In this document: piece after piece, positions 19,341 to 30,448 of the stretch
Numbering within the stretch: position 1 is the stretch's first letter
Layout: every line of letters starts with the position of its first letter
NCBI RefSeq assembly: GCF_004798965.1
Contig: NZ_SDSD01000003.1
Coordinates: 372,001-436,000, forward strand
Direction: 5' to 3'
Length of the DNA stretch: 64,000 bases
From: Onishia niordana
GTDB taxonomy: Bacteria > Pseudomonadota > Gammaproteobacteria > Pseudomonadales > Halomonadaceae
Made by a program: the position numbers and the translations under genes
Notes under the pieces: generated by a model
What the model saw: the letters and a program-made list of their open reading frames with translations, nothing else
Database searches by the model: none
What the model was told of the DNA's origin: nothing

Positions 19341-21212
19341 ATGCATTTTAGAGCTGGATGGCGACTGAGCATTCTTGGCCTTGGTCTGGGAATATCATCT
19401 GTTGCTCAAGCATTGGATGTGGAAATTGAGGGCCTTGAGGGGCCAGCCGCCGAGAATGTGGTGCTTTATCTGGATGCCATAGATCCCTCCGAATTTCGTG
19501 AAGAACGTCTCCGCGCCAAGGTGCAAAACCAGACATTTGAAGCCATGCGTGTCTATGGCTACTACGAGCCCAGTCTTGATATCCGCTTCACCGGCGAGCC
19601 TATCGAAAGCGCCGAGCTTTCCATCACACCCGGGGAGCGAGTCCAGATTACCGTCCTTGATTTGATCGTGAACGGCGATGCCAAGCAGGATGAAGCCTTC
19701 GATGAAGTGCTTGCAGAACCTGGACTGAAGGTTGGGGAGCCGCTGGTTCACGCGCCTTATGAAAGCCTACGTAGCCGATTGTCATCCCTCTCTGTGCAGA
19801 GAGGTTATTTTGATGCGACCTTTCCTGACAGCCGCATGGAAGTTCGCCCCTGGGAACAAAGTGCGCGCATTTATCTGACGCTCGATAGCGGACCTCGCTA
19901 CCGTTTTGGTGACATCGCCATCAAAGGTAGCCAAATTGATGATGATCGTCTGCGTAAAATGATGCCGTTTGCCCCGGGTGATCCATATCTCGCTGGCCAA
20001 CTAGCTCAATACAATCAGAGCCTTTCGCAAAGCGATTGGTTTGCAAGGATCAGCGTGCGGCCCCAGCTGAATACTTCCGCCGATCTGGCACTCGCTCCCC
20101 CCTCGGGACGATCCCTGTCCCCTTGGTGGCAAGAGACTGATCTAGAAGGGGCCCCCCCCGCCAGTAAGTCGGCAGAAGCGGATCGTATTGATCAACAAGC
20201 ACTGACTGCTGCCAGCCGGATCTACCCAGACAATCGTCATGAGGTCCCCGTTGAGGTAACCCTGGTGCCGGCTGATCGTCATCGCATCGAAACGGGCATT
20301 GGTTATGCCACCGACGTAGGCCCCCGCACTCGACTGTCCTGGACGCGGCCCTGGTTAAACAGTGCGGGCCACAGCCTTACCAATGAGCTTTTCCTCTCGG
20401 GTCCTGAGCAGGAATTTGCCGGCGAGTATTTGATTCCCCTCGAGAACCCGCTTCGCGATAGCTATAGCATCACCTATGGCTTGCAACAGATCGACAACGA
20501 GGACACCCAGAGTCTGGAGATCTCGACGGAAGTGTCGCGGCGCTGGAAGTTTGACAACGGCTGGACACAAGACCTGTTTGTACGCACCACTTACGAGGAC
20601 TACACCCAAGCCGACGAGGATGACCAGGTGTTGCTGTACTACCCCGGCATCAGCTGGTCACGTACGCGTAGCCGCAATCCCATTTTCCCGACCTGGGGAG
20701 ACCGGCAGCGGCTCTCGTTTGCTTACTCCGACACGGCCTGGGGATCCGATGCGACCTTCTTCAGAACCACTCTCGATAGCCAGTGGATCCGCATGCTCGG
20801 CGATAACAATCGCTTCATCGGTCGCGTCGGCATGGGGGCCATTGAAACCGATGACTTTGACAAGATTCCACCGTCTCTACGTTTCTTCACGGGTGGCGAT
20901 AGCAGCGTGCGGGGGTATAGCTATGAAAGCCTCTCGCCTGAAAATGCCGATGGCGAATTGACGGGTGGTCAACAGCAGTTCACCGCCAGCATTGAAGCCC
21001 AGCATCGCGTCACGGGTGACTGGTGGGGCGCAGCTTTTGTCGATAGCGGTAATGCCTTCCAAGACTGGGCGGGTGCCGATCTAAAGACGGGGGCAGGGCT
21101 CGGCGTGCGTTGGATTTCCCCTGTAGGCCCGATTCGCTTCGATGTCGCGCACCCCGTAGACGACCCGGACAACGCCTATCGCATTCACTTCTCCATTGGC
21201 CCGGAGCTCTAA
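19341..21212 (+). CDS. tamA: Outer-membrane translocation and assembly module protein TamA
   Basis: Omp85-family outer-membrane barrel, 623 residues. TamA works with TamB in inserting certain outer-membrane proteins and in lipid homeostasis. It has a signal peptide of about 25 residues (MHFRAGWRLSILGLGLGISS), N-terminal POTRA domains (about 26-270) and a 16-strand barrel domain with the family loop FFTGGDSSVRGYSYESL and a C-terminal strand ending HFSIGPEL. ATG 19341 is chosen over the upstream in-frame codon at 19308 because the signal peptide starts there and GGAGG lies at 19327-19331. tamB starts 21 bases downstream. Confidence 0.94.
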   Translation: MHFRAGWRLSILGLGLGISSVAQALDVEIEGLEGPAAENVVLYLDAIDPSEFREERLRAKVQNQTFEAMRVYGYYEPSLDIRFTGEPIESAELSITPGERVQITVLDLIVNGDAKQDEAFDEVLAEPGLKVGEPLVHAPYESLRSRLSSLSVQRGYFDATFPDSRMEVRPWEQSARIYLTLDSGPRYRFGDIAIKGSQIDDDRLRKMMPFAPGDPYLAGQLAQYNQSLSQSDWFARISVRPQLNTSADLALAPPSGRSLSPWWQETDLEGAPPASKSAEADRIDQQALTAASRIYPDNRHEVPVEVTLVPADRHRIETGIGYATDVGPRTRLSWTRPWLNSAGHSLTNELFLSGPEQEFAGEYLIPLENPLRDSYSITYGLQQIDNEDTQSLEISTEVSRRWKFDNGWTQDLFVRTTYEDYTQADEDDQVLLYYPGISWSRTRSRNPIFPTWGDRQRLSFAYSDTAWGSDATFFRTTLDSQWIRMLGDNNRFIGRVGMGAIETDDFDKIPPSLRFFTGGDSSVRGYSYESLSPENADGELTGGQQQFTASIEAQHRVTGDWWGAAFVDSGNAFQDWAGADLKTGAGLGVRWISPVGPIRFDVAHPVDDPDNAYRIHFSIGPEL

Positions 21213-21233
21213 CCCGCAAGGAACGACACCGGC

Positions 21234-24200
21234 ATGACGAAACTCAAGGCATGGAGTCGGGCGCTGCTGCGCTTAATACTATGGTTACCCATTTGGCTAA
21301 TCGGCCTGGTGCTGTTCGTGGCGGGGTTAGCCTTATCCCCCTGGGGCACCGGGCTGCTGCTCGAGCAGGGGCAGTCCAGAGGCTTTTTTACCTACCGCGA
21401 CGCCTCTGGAGCGCCTCTCGACGACCTGATGATCGAAGGGTTCTCTCTTGAGGCTGGGCCAGCCAGCATTGACATTGAGCGTCTCGAACTTGCTTGGTCC
21501 GACGACTGCTTGCTGGATAGCAAGTTATGTCTAGATCGCCTAGGGGTCGAAGGGGCTCGTATACATCTCTCCGCGAGTGACCCCGATGCGCAAGATGAAG
21601 ACCCTGCGGAGGCTGGGTCTGCCCCCAATATCATGGTGCCGTTCCCGATCGAACTTCGAGAGATATTCCTCGATGACGTTGAGGTGCGTCTTGCCGATGG
21701 TACCAGGCTGACGTGGTCGAACTTCCAGACCGGGGCGTCGCTTGAAGCCAGCACCTTGACACTGTCACCGACCACGCTCTCCGGTTTGCGTCTAGCCCTT
21801 CCGGGGTCAGAGGGACAGACCCTGGCCCTTGAGGAAACAACCGGGGCATCATCATCGCTGACCGCTGAGGCTATCGATAGTGCAGGAAGCGTGGTTCGCC
21901 AAGTGCCGCCTGCTGTCAGCAATGAGGACGTTGCGTCCACTGAACCAAGCGTCCCGCTGGACCAGCGCGAACGAATCGCGCTGCCAGCCATCACGCTGCC
22001 ACTGGCAATCGAAGTCCCAAGTCTCATCGTCGAGGATGCTGCGCTAACCGGACCAAGTGAGTATCGAATCGATCGCTTAGCTTTGAGCCTTTCTGGCCAG
22101 GGCAGTGACATAGAGATATCACCTCTTACCCTTGCCATGCCTGAGACCGATGCGCGCCTGGAAGCCAAGGTATCGCTTCGCGATAACTACCCGTTGGACG
22201 CCTCTCTCAACGCCCAGATCAAGCAGCTGGCCGCCTTGCCTGAGCTCTCTGGCGAGCAGCTCGACTTGAACCTGACGGGCAGTCTGGCTGAGTTGGACGT
22301 ATCGTTGACGGCAGCTGGCCCGGCGAATGCGCAACTCAATGCTCGTCTTGATGCGCTGGCACCGACGCTGCCTTTTTCGATGAAGCTTGATTCCGATGCG
22401 CTTCAATGGCCTCTGCCGGGTGCTGAGCCTGCAAATGCGAGCGATAAGGTCGAGCCTTACCGTTTGACGAATCTCAGGGCACGCCTGGAAGGGAGTCTGC
22501 TTGACTATCGCCTCGCCCTTTCGGCCGAGGCTTCTGGCCCGCAGGTGGCGCCAACCCGCTTGGCGGCGACAGGTTCTGGCGATGCTGAACACTTCTCCTG
22601 GCTCCCCCTCTCGCTCAAGAGCGGCGACGGTGCCCTAATCAGTCGTGGTGATGTCAACTGGGCCAATGGCCTGACACTCGATGCGACCGTCAATCTGGAC
22701 GGTCTGGACCCTGGTGCCTATACCAATGCCGTGGCAGGTCGTCTGGACGGCGATGCCACCATTCGCTTTGTGCAGGCAAACCAAGGCTGGCGGCTCGGCG
22801 TGCCTGAGCTTGCCATCGACGGCACACTCAACGATTTACCTCTCTCTCTATCGGCAAGCCTTGACGGTAACAGCGACATGCGCTGGAACATTGACCGGCT
22901 TGACCTGCGCCAAGGGGATAACCGTCTCACCGCCGAAGGCCAGGTCGGTGACCAGATGGACCTGTCAGGTACGCTCCAGGCGCCGGGGCTTAATGCCCTG
23001 TCACCGGAGCTTGGCGGCACCCTGCAGGGCGACTTCCAGCTTGGTGGTAACCTGGAAACCCCCGCTCTGGCGCTGGATCTGAGCGGCGAGCGTCTGGTCT
23101 TTGCCGAAAACCGCCTTGGAGCCTTGAACCTGCGTGCTCGTACACAGGGGATCGAGGATCCTCAACTCGATCTCACTCTGGAGGCAGAGCGCCTAGAGGC
23201 CGGCGGTCAGCGGTTATCGCGCCTGACGGTCGGACTCGACGGACGCTTGTCCGAGCATCGGCTGACACTCGAGGCGACGGCCGGGCGAGGCATGCCACTG
23301 TCCAGGGCCGGCTTAGCGCTGGAGGGCGGGCTCAACGCCGACCGCGACCGCTATGAGGGGCAACTCATGCCGCTGGAGGTCGACGCGGATGCCGGCACTC
23401 TGCGTCTGGACGAAGCCCTGACCTTCGATGTGGACATTGCCAAGTCTGCTGCCAGTCTCTCGCCATTCTGCCTGCGCAGAGAAGAGGGAGGGCGTCTGTG
23501 CAGCACAGAGCCTATTGATGCCTCTGCACAACAAGGACGCGCCACCCTGCGGCTCACGGAGCTGCCCATGGCGATGCTCGAGCCGAGCCTGCCGGTGGGG
23601 TGGGAAGTCAGCGGTGACAGTAACGCAAGCGTGGTTGTCGCCTGGCAAGAGCAGGGCAGTGGCTGGACATTGGATGCCAACCTCGATAGCCGACTGGACA
23701 TCGATGCTCTTGATGGCGGCGGCCAGCCCGTGACGCTCCCGACCACCCAGCTGACGCTGAGCGCCGATGCCACACCTGAGGCAGCGAATATCGAGCTCGA
23801 CCTTGGCCTGAATCAAGCCGGATCGGCCAATCTATCGCTGCGCATCGACGACCCTCAAGGTGAGGGAGCCCTGGATGGGCGGTTGCGTCTCCAAAGCCTG
23901 CAGCTTGCTCCTTATCAACCGCTGGTTGGCGATGTTGAAACCCTTGAGGGTCGCCTGAACGGCGATGTGACCGTGGGCGGAGACCTGTCTCTTCCCAGCC
24001 TGAACGGTGATTTGACTCTGGACTCGCTTCAAGCGTCGGGTAGTGGTCTTCCTGTGGCTGTGCGCGACGGTGAGCTGGGTATTCAACTGCGTGGTGACAG
24101 CGGTCAGATCGAGGGAGTGATCCGCAGTGACCAAGGTCGTCTGGATGTGAGTGGGGATGCTCGCTGGCCAAGCGCCGAGGAATGGGCGCTGGATCTTGCC

Positions 24201-25223
24201 ATTGATGGCCGGGAAGATCCCTTGCAGCTTGAACTTCCTGATATCGGGCGACTGCGTATCGCACCGGATATCGCCATCAATGCCAGCCCCGAGCTACTTA
24301 GCGTACGTGGCCAGGTTAGAGTGCCTTGGGCACGTTTGGAAATCGGTCAGATTCCGCCTTCAGCGACTAGCCCCAGTGATGATGAGGTGATCATTACCCG
24401 TCGTGATGACCGACGTGCCCGTCGCGAGGCCGCCACCGCCAAAGAAGCCGGCACAGGAGAAAACACCGCAGAGGCATTAGCCGAAGCTGGTATGGCCACC
24501 AGCATCAGAGTTGAGCTGTTGCTGGGCCCTGACATGCAGCTTGAGGCTTATGGCCTGGAAACCGGGCTGGAAGGCCGCTTGGAAGTCCGCCAGAGTAGTG
24601 GCCCCGTGCAGCTGTTTGGTGAAGTCAGCCTGGTGGGCGGGCGCTTTCGTGCTTATGGCCAAGACCTGAGGATCCGTCAGGGGCAACTCTTGTTCAGCGG
24701 TCCCGCTGGTCAGCCACTCTTACAGTTCGAGGCGATTCGCAGCGAAGATAAGACTCAAGACGGCGTGATTGCCGGCTTGCGGGTCACTGGCTCGGCAGAA
24801 TCGCCAAGCCTATCGGTCTTCTCTGAGCCGGCCATGGAAGAAGGGAGAGCCTTGTCCTACCTGCTGCGTGGCCGAGCCCCGTCGGATACCGAGTCGGACA
24901 GTGGCGCTTTGACGTCGGCCCTGATCGGCCTGTCATTGTCCAAAACCGGCGGCGCCGTAGGCCAAATTGGAGAGACCTTCGGTATCGGTGACCTGACTCT
25001 CGATACAGCGGGGAGCGGCGATGAGTCCGAGGTCGTAGTCAGTGGGCAACTCAGCGAGGATTTGCGTGTCAGTTATGGTGTCGGGGTGTTCGAGCCAATT
25101 GCTGAACTGACGCTGCGCTATACCCTTTGGCGCAACCTTTATCTTGAGGCCGTGTCTGGTGCCGCCCAGGCCGTCGACTTGGTGTATAGCTTCAGTCTGG
25201 GCAAGGCAGAACCAAGACCTTGA
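21234..25223 (+). CDS. tamB: Translocation and assembly module protein TamB
   Basis: Very large AsmA-like protein, 1329 residues, anchored in the inner membrane by an N-terminal helix (about 11-35, [21 protein letters not shown]) and spanning the periplasm as a long beta-taco thought to conduct lipids or help barrel assembly with TamA. The body consists of repeated amphipathic beta strands, and the conserved DUF490 domain occupies about the last 350 residues ([21 protein letters not shown]; ending [22 protein letters not shown]). Length and order tamA-tamB are typical. Confidence 0.94.
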   Translation: MTKLKAWSRALLRLILWLPIWLIGLVLFVAGLALSPWGTGLLLEQGQSRGFFTYRDASGAPLDDLMIEGFSLEAGPASIDIERLELAWSDDCLLDSKLCLDRLGVEGARIHLSASDPDAQDEDPAEAGSAPNIMVPFPIELREIFLDDVEVRLADGTRLTWSNFQTGASLEASTLTLSPTTLSGLRLALPGSEGQTLALEETTGASSSLTAEAIDSAGSVVRQVPPAVSNEDVASTEPSVPLDQRERIALPAITLPLAIEVPSLIVEDAALTGPSEYRIDRLALSLSGQGSDIEISPLTLAMPETDARLEAKVSLRDNYPLDASLNAQIKQLAALPELSGEQLDLNLTGSLAELDVSLTAAGPANAQLNARLDALAPTLPFSMKLDSDALQWPLPGAEPANASDKVEPYRLTNLRARLEGSLLDYRLALSAEASGPQVAPTRLAATGSGDAEHFSWLPLSLKSGDGALISRGDVNWANGLTLDATVNLDGLDPGAYTNAVAGRLDGDATIRFVQANQGWRLGVPELAIDGTLNDLPLSLSASLDGNSDMRWNIDRLDLRQGDNRLTAEGQVGDQMDLSGTLQAPGLNALSPELGGTLQGDFQLGGNLETPALALDLSGERLVFAENRLGALNLRARTQGIEDPQLDLTLEAERLEAGGQRLSRLTVGLDGRLSEHRLTLEATAGRGMPLSRAGLALEGGLNADRDRYEGQLMPLEVDADAGTLRLDEALTFDVDIAKSAASLSPFCLRREEGGRLCSTEPIDASAQQGRATLRLTELPMAMLEPSLPVGWEVSGDSNASVVVAWQEQGSGWTLDANLDSRLDIDALDGGGQPVTLPTTQLTLSADATPEAANIELDLGLNQAGSANLSLRIDDPQGEGALDGRLRLQSLQLAPYQPLVGDVETLEGRLNGDVTVGGDLSLPSLNGDLTLDSLQASGSGLPVAVRDGELGIQLRGDSGQIEGVIRSDQGRLDVSGDARWPSAEEWALDLAIDGREDPLQLELPDIGRLRIAPDIAINASPELLSVRGQVRVPWARLEIGQIPPSATSPSDDEVIITRRDDRRARREAATAKEAGTGENTAEALAEAGMATSIRVELLLGPDMQLEAYGLETGLEGRLEVRQSSGPVQLFGEVSLVGGRFRAYGQDLRIRQGQLLFSGPAGQPLLQFEAIRSEDKTQDGVIAGLRVTGSAESPSLSVFSEPAMEEGRALSYLLRGRAPSDTESDSGALTSALIGLSLSKTGGAVGQIGETFGIGDLTLDTAGSGDESEVVVSGQLSEDLRVSYGVGVFEPIAELTLRYTLWRNLYLEAVSGAAQAVDLVYSFSLGKAEPRP

Positions 25224-25264
25224 AAACCGTCTCGTTACTCATTCGCAAGACCAAGGAGCTCACC

Positions 25265-25900
25265 ATGCGCCATGCCGACAAGCAACAATCTGTCAGCCCC
25301 GCACGTGCCCTGCCTGGACGCGACACGCCAATCGCCATCAGCGGCCGTCATCACGTAAATGGCGCGTCGATGTGTCCACCGTTTCCCGAGGGGAGTGAGG
25401 ATATCGTATTGGGTCTAGGCTGTTTCTGGGGGGCTGAGCAACTTTTCTGGCAACTCCCCGGTGTTATGGTCACGGCCGTTGGCTATGCGGGCGGTTACAC
25501 GCCCAACCCGACCTACGAAGAAACATGTTCCGGTTGGACCGGCCATGCTGAGGTGGTGCGGGTGATCTACGACCCAAGCACACTCTCGCTTGAGCGCCTA
25601 CTGAGCCTCTTCTGGGAAGCCCATGACCCGACTCAGGGCATGCGGCAGGGCAATGATATCGGCACTCAGTATCGTTCTGCTATCTACGTTACAACGGACG
25701 CGCAGCGTCAAGTCGCCGAACAGAGCCGCGAGAGGTACCAGCAGGCGCTGAAGGCAGCTGGCGGTGGGGAGATTACCACCGAGATCGCAGCGCTGGAGAC
25801 GTTTTACTACGCCGAAGAGTATCACCAGCAGTATCTGGCCAAGAATCCCAACGGGTATTGCGGTCTGAAGGGAACAGGCGTCAGTTGTCCGATCGGCTAG
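25265..25900 (+). CDS. msrA: Peptide methionine sulfoxide reductase MsrA
   Basis: Reduces the S-epimer of methionine sulfoxide in proteins. 211 residues from ATG 25265, matching the E. coli-type length. AAGGAG at 25252-25257 supports this start over TTG 25220, which overlaps the tamB stop. Active-site GCFWG with nucleophilic Cys53, and resolving cysteines near the C-terminus ([11 protein letters not shown]). Its last 20 bases overlap the convergent hydrolase gene, and no terminator separates them. Confidence 0.95.
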   Translation: MRHADKQQSVSPARALPGRDTPIAISGRHHVNGASMCPPFPEGSEDIVLGLGCFWGAEQLFWQLPGVMVTAVGYAGGYTPNPTYEETCSGWTGHAEVVRVIYDPSTLSLERLLSLFWEAHDPTQGMRQGNDIGTQYRSAIYVTTDAQRQVAEQSRERYQQALKAAGGGEITTEIAALETFYYAEEYHQQYLAKNPNGYCGLKGTGVSCPIG

Positions 25901-26918
25901 CCAGGGAGGCTCGCCAGCGAGTCTGAGGCCCTGGCGATGCCCAATCGTCAAGCTGACTCGCTACGCGACGAAGCAGCCAAGAGCGTAGACGGCCGTGGCG
26001 GGCTTCGATGAATCCGACGTGTCCGCCATGCCTCGCAATTTCGACCCTTACCGCTTCCGCTGGGGAGGGCAGACGTTCGAACAAATCGCCGGGCATAAAG
26101 GGGTCGTCGGCGGCATGCAGCATCAAGGTCGGCAACTCTATATTGCCTAGCAGGCGCCCGGCCGATGCGCGGGCATAGTAGTCGCTGGCCGAGTGAAAGC
26201 CATGCAGTGGTGCCGTGACTTCATTATCGTAAGCCCAGAAAGAATCGAGTTCCCAGAGCTGGTGTGGGTTCAGGGCTATCGGCAAGGGGCCAAGTTGCAT
26301 CTTGGCTAACACCTTCTTTTTCAAATCTTTCAGCAGGTGGCGCTGATAGACCTTGGCAAAGCCTCGGTTCAAAGCATCGGCACTGGCTGCCAAGTCTAGC
26401 GGGGCACTGATGACAATGGCGCCCGCCAGATCCAGGCCATCGCCTCCCTGCTCTGCGACCAGCTTGGCCAGCATGTTGCCGCCCAGAGACACTCCAGCAG
26501 CTACCTTGAGGGCCTTTGGATAACGTCTCGCCAGTTGGCCGATCACCCAGTAGGCATCCGCGGTATCGCCACTATGATAGGCCCTGGGCAGACGGTTGGG
26601 GGCTTGGCCGCAGCCACGAAAATGCATTAAGACGCTCCGCCAGCCCAAGCGCGTTGCGGTGTTCATCAAGCCCTTGGCATAGGGAGATTCGATCGACCCT
26701 TCAAGCCCATGAAAGAGGATGAACAGTGGTGCGTCATCACGTTCAGGAGCAGGCCGTCCCCATGCCAGCTCGACGAAGTCACCATCAGGCAGGTTGACGA
26801 TCTCCGTCTCGCAGTCCAAGTGCGGTGCAGGCAACATCCTCGGCAGCAAGGTCTGCAGGTGGCGGTTGCCAAGCCCTCTGGCAGGGCGAAAGTCGGCGGG
26901 AACGATAGGGCGTGACAT
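25881..26918 (-). CDS. YheT-family alpha/beta hydrolase
   Basis: 345-residue hydrolase of the YheT/COG0429 group; substrates of this group are unsettled, with esterase activity the usual guess. N-terminal signature [15 protein letters not shown], nucleophile Ser in [13 protein letters not shown], acid in HAADDPFMP, and catalytic His in [10 protein letters not shown]. Start moved to the CAT at 26916-26918, preceded on the minus strand by GAGGCAGG; the frame is open 21 codons further. Convergent 20-base overlap with msrA. It lies 70 bases after pepQ on the same strand. Confidence 0.88.
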   Translation of the reverse strand: MSRPIVPADFRPARGLGNRHLQTLLPRMLPAPHLDCETEIVNLPDGDFVELAWGRPAPERDDAPLFILFHGLEGSIESPYAKGLMNTATRLGWRSVLMHFRGCGQAPNRLPRAYHSGDTADAYWVIGQLARRYPKALKVAAGVSLGGNMLAKLVAEQGGDGLDLAGAIVISAPLDLAASADALNRGFAKVYQRHLLKDLKKKVLAKMQLGPLPIALNPHQLWELDSFWAYDNEVTAPLHGFHSASDYYARASAGRLLGNIELPTLMLHAADDPFMPGDLFERLPSPAEAVRVEIARHGGHVGFIEARHGRLRSWLLRRVASQLDDWASPGPQTRWRASLASRSDN

Positions 26919-26941
26919 GCCTGCCTCGTGTCTGGGGGATA

Positions 26942-26966
26942 CCCTCAAGCTTATCGCGCTTGAGGG
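26942..26966 (-). terminator. Stem-loop after pepQ
   Basis: Perfect 9-bp stem CCCTCAAGC (26942-26950) and GCTTGAGGG (26958-26966) with a 7-base loop, between the pepQ stop and the hydrolase start. No T-run follows in the minus direction, so it may be a weak terminator or an mRNA 3'-protecting stem. Confidence 0.45.
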
Positions 26967-26988
26967 CGGGTGCAAGGTCACACGCTTC

Positions 26989-28293
26989 TCAGATGACCGG
27001 GGTCAGGTTCTCTGCTCCATCGTTGGTCACCAGTACATTGTCCTCGATACGTACCCCACCATGAGGTGCCAGCGCCTCCACCGCATCCCAATGGATGTCA
27101 CCGCCGGCGGCCTTGTCGCGCAGAGGATCCAGCAGCATCGGAATCACATAGCAGCCCGGCTCCATCGTCAACACCATGCCCATTTCCAATGTGCGCGTCA
27201 GTCGCAGTGCCGGATGTTCTGCAGGCGCCGCTAACTCGGTGCCGTCCGCCGCACGTCTTCCTGCCACATCATGAACCTGAAGACCTAGCAAGTGCCCGAG
27301 GCCATGTGGGCAGAATGCCCGGGTAATGCCTTGCTCAACAGCGCTGGCGGCATCACATCGAATAATACCCAACTCTCCGAGCAGCGCTCCCAGCTCTTGA
27401 TGCATACGAGCATGGAGGGCCGGATAGCCGACACCTGGGGCTATCGCCTTGGTGAGATTGTGCTGAATCGTCGTTACGCCCTCGATCAAGCCGGCAAAGG
27501 TATCGCTTGCATCACCTCCCGCCCATGTCCGGGTAATATCGGCTGAGTAGCCACGAAAGCGGTTCCCGGCATCAACCAGCAGGCTGTGATGGCTACGAGC
27601 GGGTGTCCGTTCATAGTGCTGATAGTGCAATACGGCCGCATGTCGATTGACACCGACGATGTTCTGATAAGGCAGATCCGATTCCCGCTGACGACTAGCG
27701 CCTAGATAGGCAAGCTGAATATCAAGCTCAGTACCGCCCTCGAAAAAGGCTTCACGGGCGGCGCGGTGACCAAGCCCGGCACGACGATTCGCCTCATGCA
27801 GGCAGGCGATTTCGTAGTCACTCTTGCGCACGCGTCCCTCGTCCAGCGCCTGCGTTAGCGCCGCCGGGTTGAGCTCGGCACCTAACGCCTTGGCGGTGTC
27901 GGCATCGACCTCACCGAGCAGCGCAAAGCGTCCTGCCGGCAGCCGAGGCGGCGCTGGTGTAGCTACACGCTCGATGGAAAAGGCGTCGACCCAGGCTTCG
28001 TCGGGAAGCTCAGTGCCCAGATGCCAGAAATCCGCGGGGGCATGCAGCTGAAGTTTTGGCGCCTTGCCCGGACGAATCAGCAACCAGCTGTGATCCAGGC
28101 CCTGTAGGGGCACCCAGTGCATGAAATGGCCATACGTCGCGAAACTGGCATGCTGATCATCGGCGAAATGACGGTGTGGATGGCCACTATAGATCAGCAC
28201 GCCGTCAAAGCCATGTGCCGCCAGATGCGTTTCATAGCTGGTCATGAGAGCCTTGAGGTGGGCCAATTGCTTGTGTTCAAGCGTCTCTTTCAT
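26989..28293 (-). CDS. pepQ: Xaa-Pro dipeptidase PepQ
   Basis: M24-family metallopeptidase that cleaves dipeptides with C-terminal proline. 434 residues, close to the E. coli protein (443). N-terminal creatinase-like domain and C-terminal pita-bread domain with the five metal ligands visible in LLVDAGNRFRGYSADITRTW (two Asp), CPHGLGHLLGLQVHDV (His), LTMEPGCYV (Glu) and GVRIEDNVLVT (Glu). Start set at the CAT of 28291-28293 from homology; the frame continues 81 codons upstream into the region shared with lysR. The adjacent regulator and peptide transporter suggest peptide utilisation. Confidence 0.93.
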   Translation of the reverse strand: MKETLEHKQLAHLKALMTSYETHLAAHGFDGVLIYSGHPHRHFADDQHASFATYGHFMHWVPLQGLDHSWLLIRPGKAPKLQLHAPADFWHLGTELPDEAWVDAFSIERVATPAPPRLPAGRFALLGEVDADTAKALGAELNPAALTQALDEGRVRKSDYEIACLHEANRRAGLGHRAAREAFFEGGTELDIQLAYLGASRQRESDLPYQNIVGVNRHAAVLHYQHYERTPARSHHSLLVDAGNRFRGYSADITRTWAGGDASDTFAGLIEGVTTIQHNLTKAIAPGVGYPALHARMHQELGALLGELGIIRCDAASAVEQGITRAFCPHGLGHLLGLQVHDVAGRRAADGTELAAPAEHPALRLTRTLEMGMVLTMEPGCYVIPMLLDPLRDKAAGGDIHWDAVEALAPHGGVRIEDNVLVTNDGAENLTPVI

Positions 28294-28345
28294 GATGCGG
28301 CTACTCCTAAATATTCGTATATGAATCGAATCAGGTCCGTTACGC

Positions 28346-29239
28346 CTAGAGGGTCGACCAGAAATCCTCGAGACCGCTTTGATGGGCCTCGCGATGGCGA
28401 TATAGCCGCACTTCCAGAGGAATGTCCCATTCAGGTGCACCGGCCCGGACCAGCTGACCTGATGCCAAGGCATCACGTGCCACTCGCTCGGGTAGCCAGC
28501 CCAGTCCATGCCCCAGGCACACCAGCTCCCGGACATTGCTGCTTTGAATACTCTCGGTCAGCACATTGAAGTGACAGGCCTTCGGCTGACGCACGAGATG
28601 ATCCTCAATGGCCGCCTGCATCAGCCCACGGGCATGATAGGCAATCAGCGGCTGGGGAGCGCGGCGTTCGCCCGGCAGGCAGAAACGCGGAGTTCCGGAG
28701 TCATCGGGAAGAGCGACCGGCACCAGCCGCTCACTGCCAATCACCCGGTGCTCAAATGCCGACATATCGAGTTCCAGGGGGGTGCGCCCTTTAGGCCAGT
28801 AGCAGGCTGCCAAGTCACACTCGCCGCGTTCGAGTGCCTGGAAGTAGTCGGCCGCTAGCCAGCCGGTCGCACGCAAATAAGGTTGCAACGGAGGCTGCCC
28901 CATTTCATCCAGCCAGTCGGTGAGGAAATGTGAAAGCAGGCTCTGGGGGGCAGCTAGCAACAGCCGACGAGACTGCGCTTCATTTAGCCGCGCAATTCGG
29001 TCGCGGGTAATACGCACACGCTCTGTCGTCTGTTCGCAGAGTGCCAGAAACTCCTCGCCGGCAGGCGTCAGCGATAATGGCAGCGTCTGGCGGTTGATCA
29101 GCGTCGTTCCCATCTCCTCCTCAAGCAGCTTGATTCGGCGAGAGAAGGTTGGCTGGGTGACATTCTGCTCATCCGCGGCCCGCGAGAAATGTCGCGTGTG
29201 GGCCAGGGCTATGAAGTCTTCCAGCCAGCGTAATTCCAT
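28346..29239 (-). CDS. LysR-family transcriptional regulator (HypT-like subgroup)
   Basis: 297 residues: N-terminal winged helix-turn-helix (about 3-62; FIALAHTRHFSRAADEQNVTQPTFSRRIKLLE) and a C-terminal effector-binding domain. The WLEDFIALA start and TFSRRI recognition helix resemble the HypT/YjiE subgroup. In E. coli HypT responds to hypochlorite through methionine oxidation, but nothing here shows the same sensing. It lies 52 bases upstream of pepQ on the same strand and downstream of dppF, so it may regulate either; GTAT-N9-ATAC (29332-29348) upstream fits an LTTR-type box. Confidence 0.88.
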   Translation of the reverse strand: MELRWLEDFIALAHTRHFSRAADEQNVTQPTFSRRIKLLEEEMGTTLINRQTLPLSLTPAGEEFLALCEQTTERVRITRDRIARLNEAQSRRLLLAAPQSLLSHFLTDWLDEMGQPPLQPYLRATGWLAADYFQALERGECDLAACYWPKGRTPLELDMSAFEHRVIGSERLVPVALPDDSGTPRFCLPGERRAPQPLIAYHARGLMQAAIEDHLVRQPKACHFNVLTESIQSSNVRELVCLGHGLGWLPERVARDALASGQLVRAGAPEWDIPLEVRLYRHREAHQSGLEDFWSTL

Positions 29240-29368
29240 ACCTTTCCTGTGTTATGACGAGCCGTGGCGTACCCATCTGCTCAAGATACTGATATTCAAA
29301 ACACTGAGCGGTCAGTTACTCACACGCGCTCGTATGAAGTTGATATACAAATCCTCGCCATGGGCGAC

Positions 29369-30448
29369 TTACAGGCGGCCTTCCTCGACGCCATGGCAGG
29401 CGACCCGAGCGCCGTCCTCGACATCAATCAGTGTCGGCACTTCCTTACGACAGCGCTCGTTGGCATGCGGGCAGCGACCGTGGAAAACACACCCAGAGGG
29501 CAGGTTCACAGGCGTCGGCACCTCACCCTGCAGGCGGATATGTTGGGGGCGATCATCTTCCAGTCGTGGGATCGCCGACAGCAAGGCTTGAGTATAGGGA
29601 TGTCGCGGTTTTGCAAAGAGGGTGCCGGTAGGCGCAAGTTCACACACCATGCCCAGGTACATGACCGCTACTCGGGTGCCGAAGTGCTCGACCACGGCCA
29701 GATCATGGGTAATGAATAGATACGTCAGGTTGCGTTGTTGCTGCGCCTCCATCATCAAGTTCAACACCTGCGCCTGGATCGATACGTCCAGCGCCGAGAT
29801 CGGCTCGTCAGCGACGATAAACTCAGGGTCCACGGCCAGTGCCCGAGCGATGGCGATGCGCTGACGCTGACCGCCCGAGAACTCATGACCGAAGCGAGGT
29901 CCCCAGTCGGAATCAATACCCACCGAGTCCATGACGTCCCGCACCTGGTCACGCACACGCTCCTTTGACCAATCCGGATGGTGCAGGCGAATCGGCTCTT
30001 CGAGGGTTTGCTGGATGGTCATGCGCGGGTTGAGAGACGCATAGGGATTCTGGAAGATCATCTGCATGCGTCGACGGTAGGGCAGCAGTTCCTTCGTCGA
30101 CAGATTATCGATGCGCTGCCCTTCGTAGCGAATCTCGCCTTGGCTCGGCGCCAAAAGGCCCATCACCGTGCGCGCCACAGTGGATTTTCCGCAGCCGGAT
30201 TCACCTACCACGCAAAGCGCTTCACCACGTCGGATATCGAGATCGATACCATTGATGGCATGCACATATTCTTGTTCGCGTATTAGCTTGCCGCTCTTGA
30301 ACTTGAGCTGCTCGAGGAAATCGCCAGACAACGAGAAGCGCTTGTGGAGGTGGCGAATCTCCATCAGCGGTGCAGCGGTATCCTGCTCCCGGTTGCCAGC
30401 GGTGGCCGCAGAAGCCTTGGGATCGTGCTGTGAAACGGCGGCGGTCAT
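29369..30448 (-). CDS. dppF: Peptide ABC transporter ATPase DppF
   Basis: Second ATPase of the oligopeptide/dipeptide importer, 359 residues. Walker A GESGCGKST, signature FSGGQRQRIAIA, Walker B FIVADEPISALD and switch His in FITHDLAVV. The C-terminal oligopeptide-transporter tail carries cysteines (SGCVFHGRCPHANERC) typical of this ATPase group, which can bind an Fe-S cluster in relatives. Overlaps dppD by four bases. Last gene of the dppABCDF operon read right to left. Confidence 0.93.
   Translation of the reverse strand: MTAAVSQHDPKASAATAGNREQDTAAPLMEIRHLHKRFSLSGDFLEQLKFKSGKLIREQEYVHAINGIDLDIRRGEALCVVGESGCGKSTVARTVMGLLAPSQGEIRYEGQRIDNLSTKELLPYRRRMQMIFQNPYASLNPRMTIQQTLEEPIRLHHPDWSKERVRDQVRDVMDSVGIDSDWGPRFGHEFSGGQRQRIAIARALAVDPEFIVADEPISALDVSIQAQVLNLMMEAQQQRNLTYLFITHDLAVVEHFGTRVAVMYLGMVCELAPTGTLFAKPRHPYTQALLSAIPRLEDDRPQHIRLQGEVPTPVNLPSGCVFHGRCPHANERCRKEVPTLIDVEDGARVACHGVEEGRL

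Noticed and set aside
25220..25264. Upstream TTG start for msrA
   Set aside because: It overlaps the tamB stop, lacks a ribosome site and adds residues foreign to MsrA; ATG 25265 has AAGGAG.
28346..29239. LysR gene as the ectoine or oxidative-stress regulator
   Set aside because: It is about 8.5 kb from ectABC on the other strand and no shared operator is visible; assigning such a target would be guesswork.
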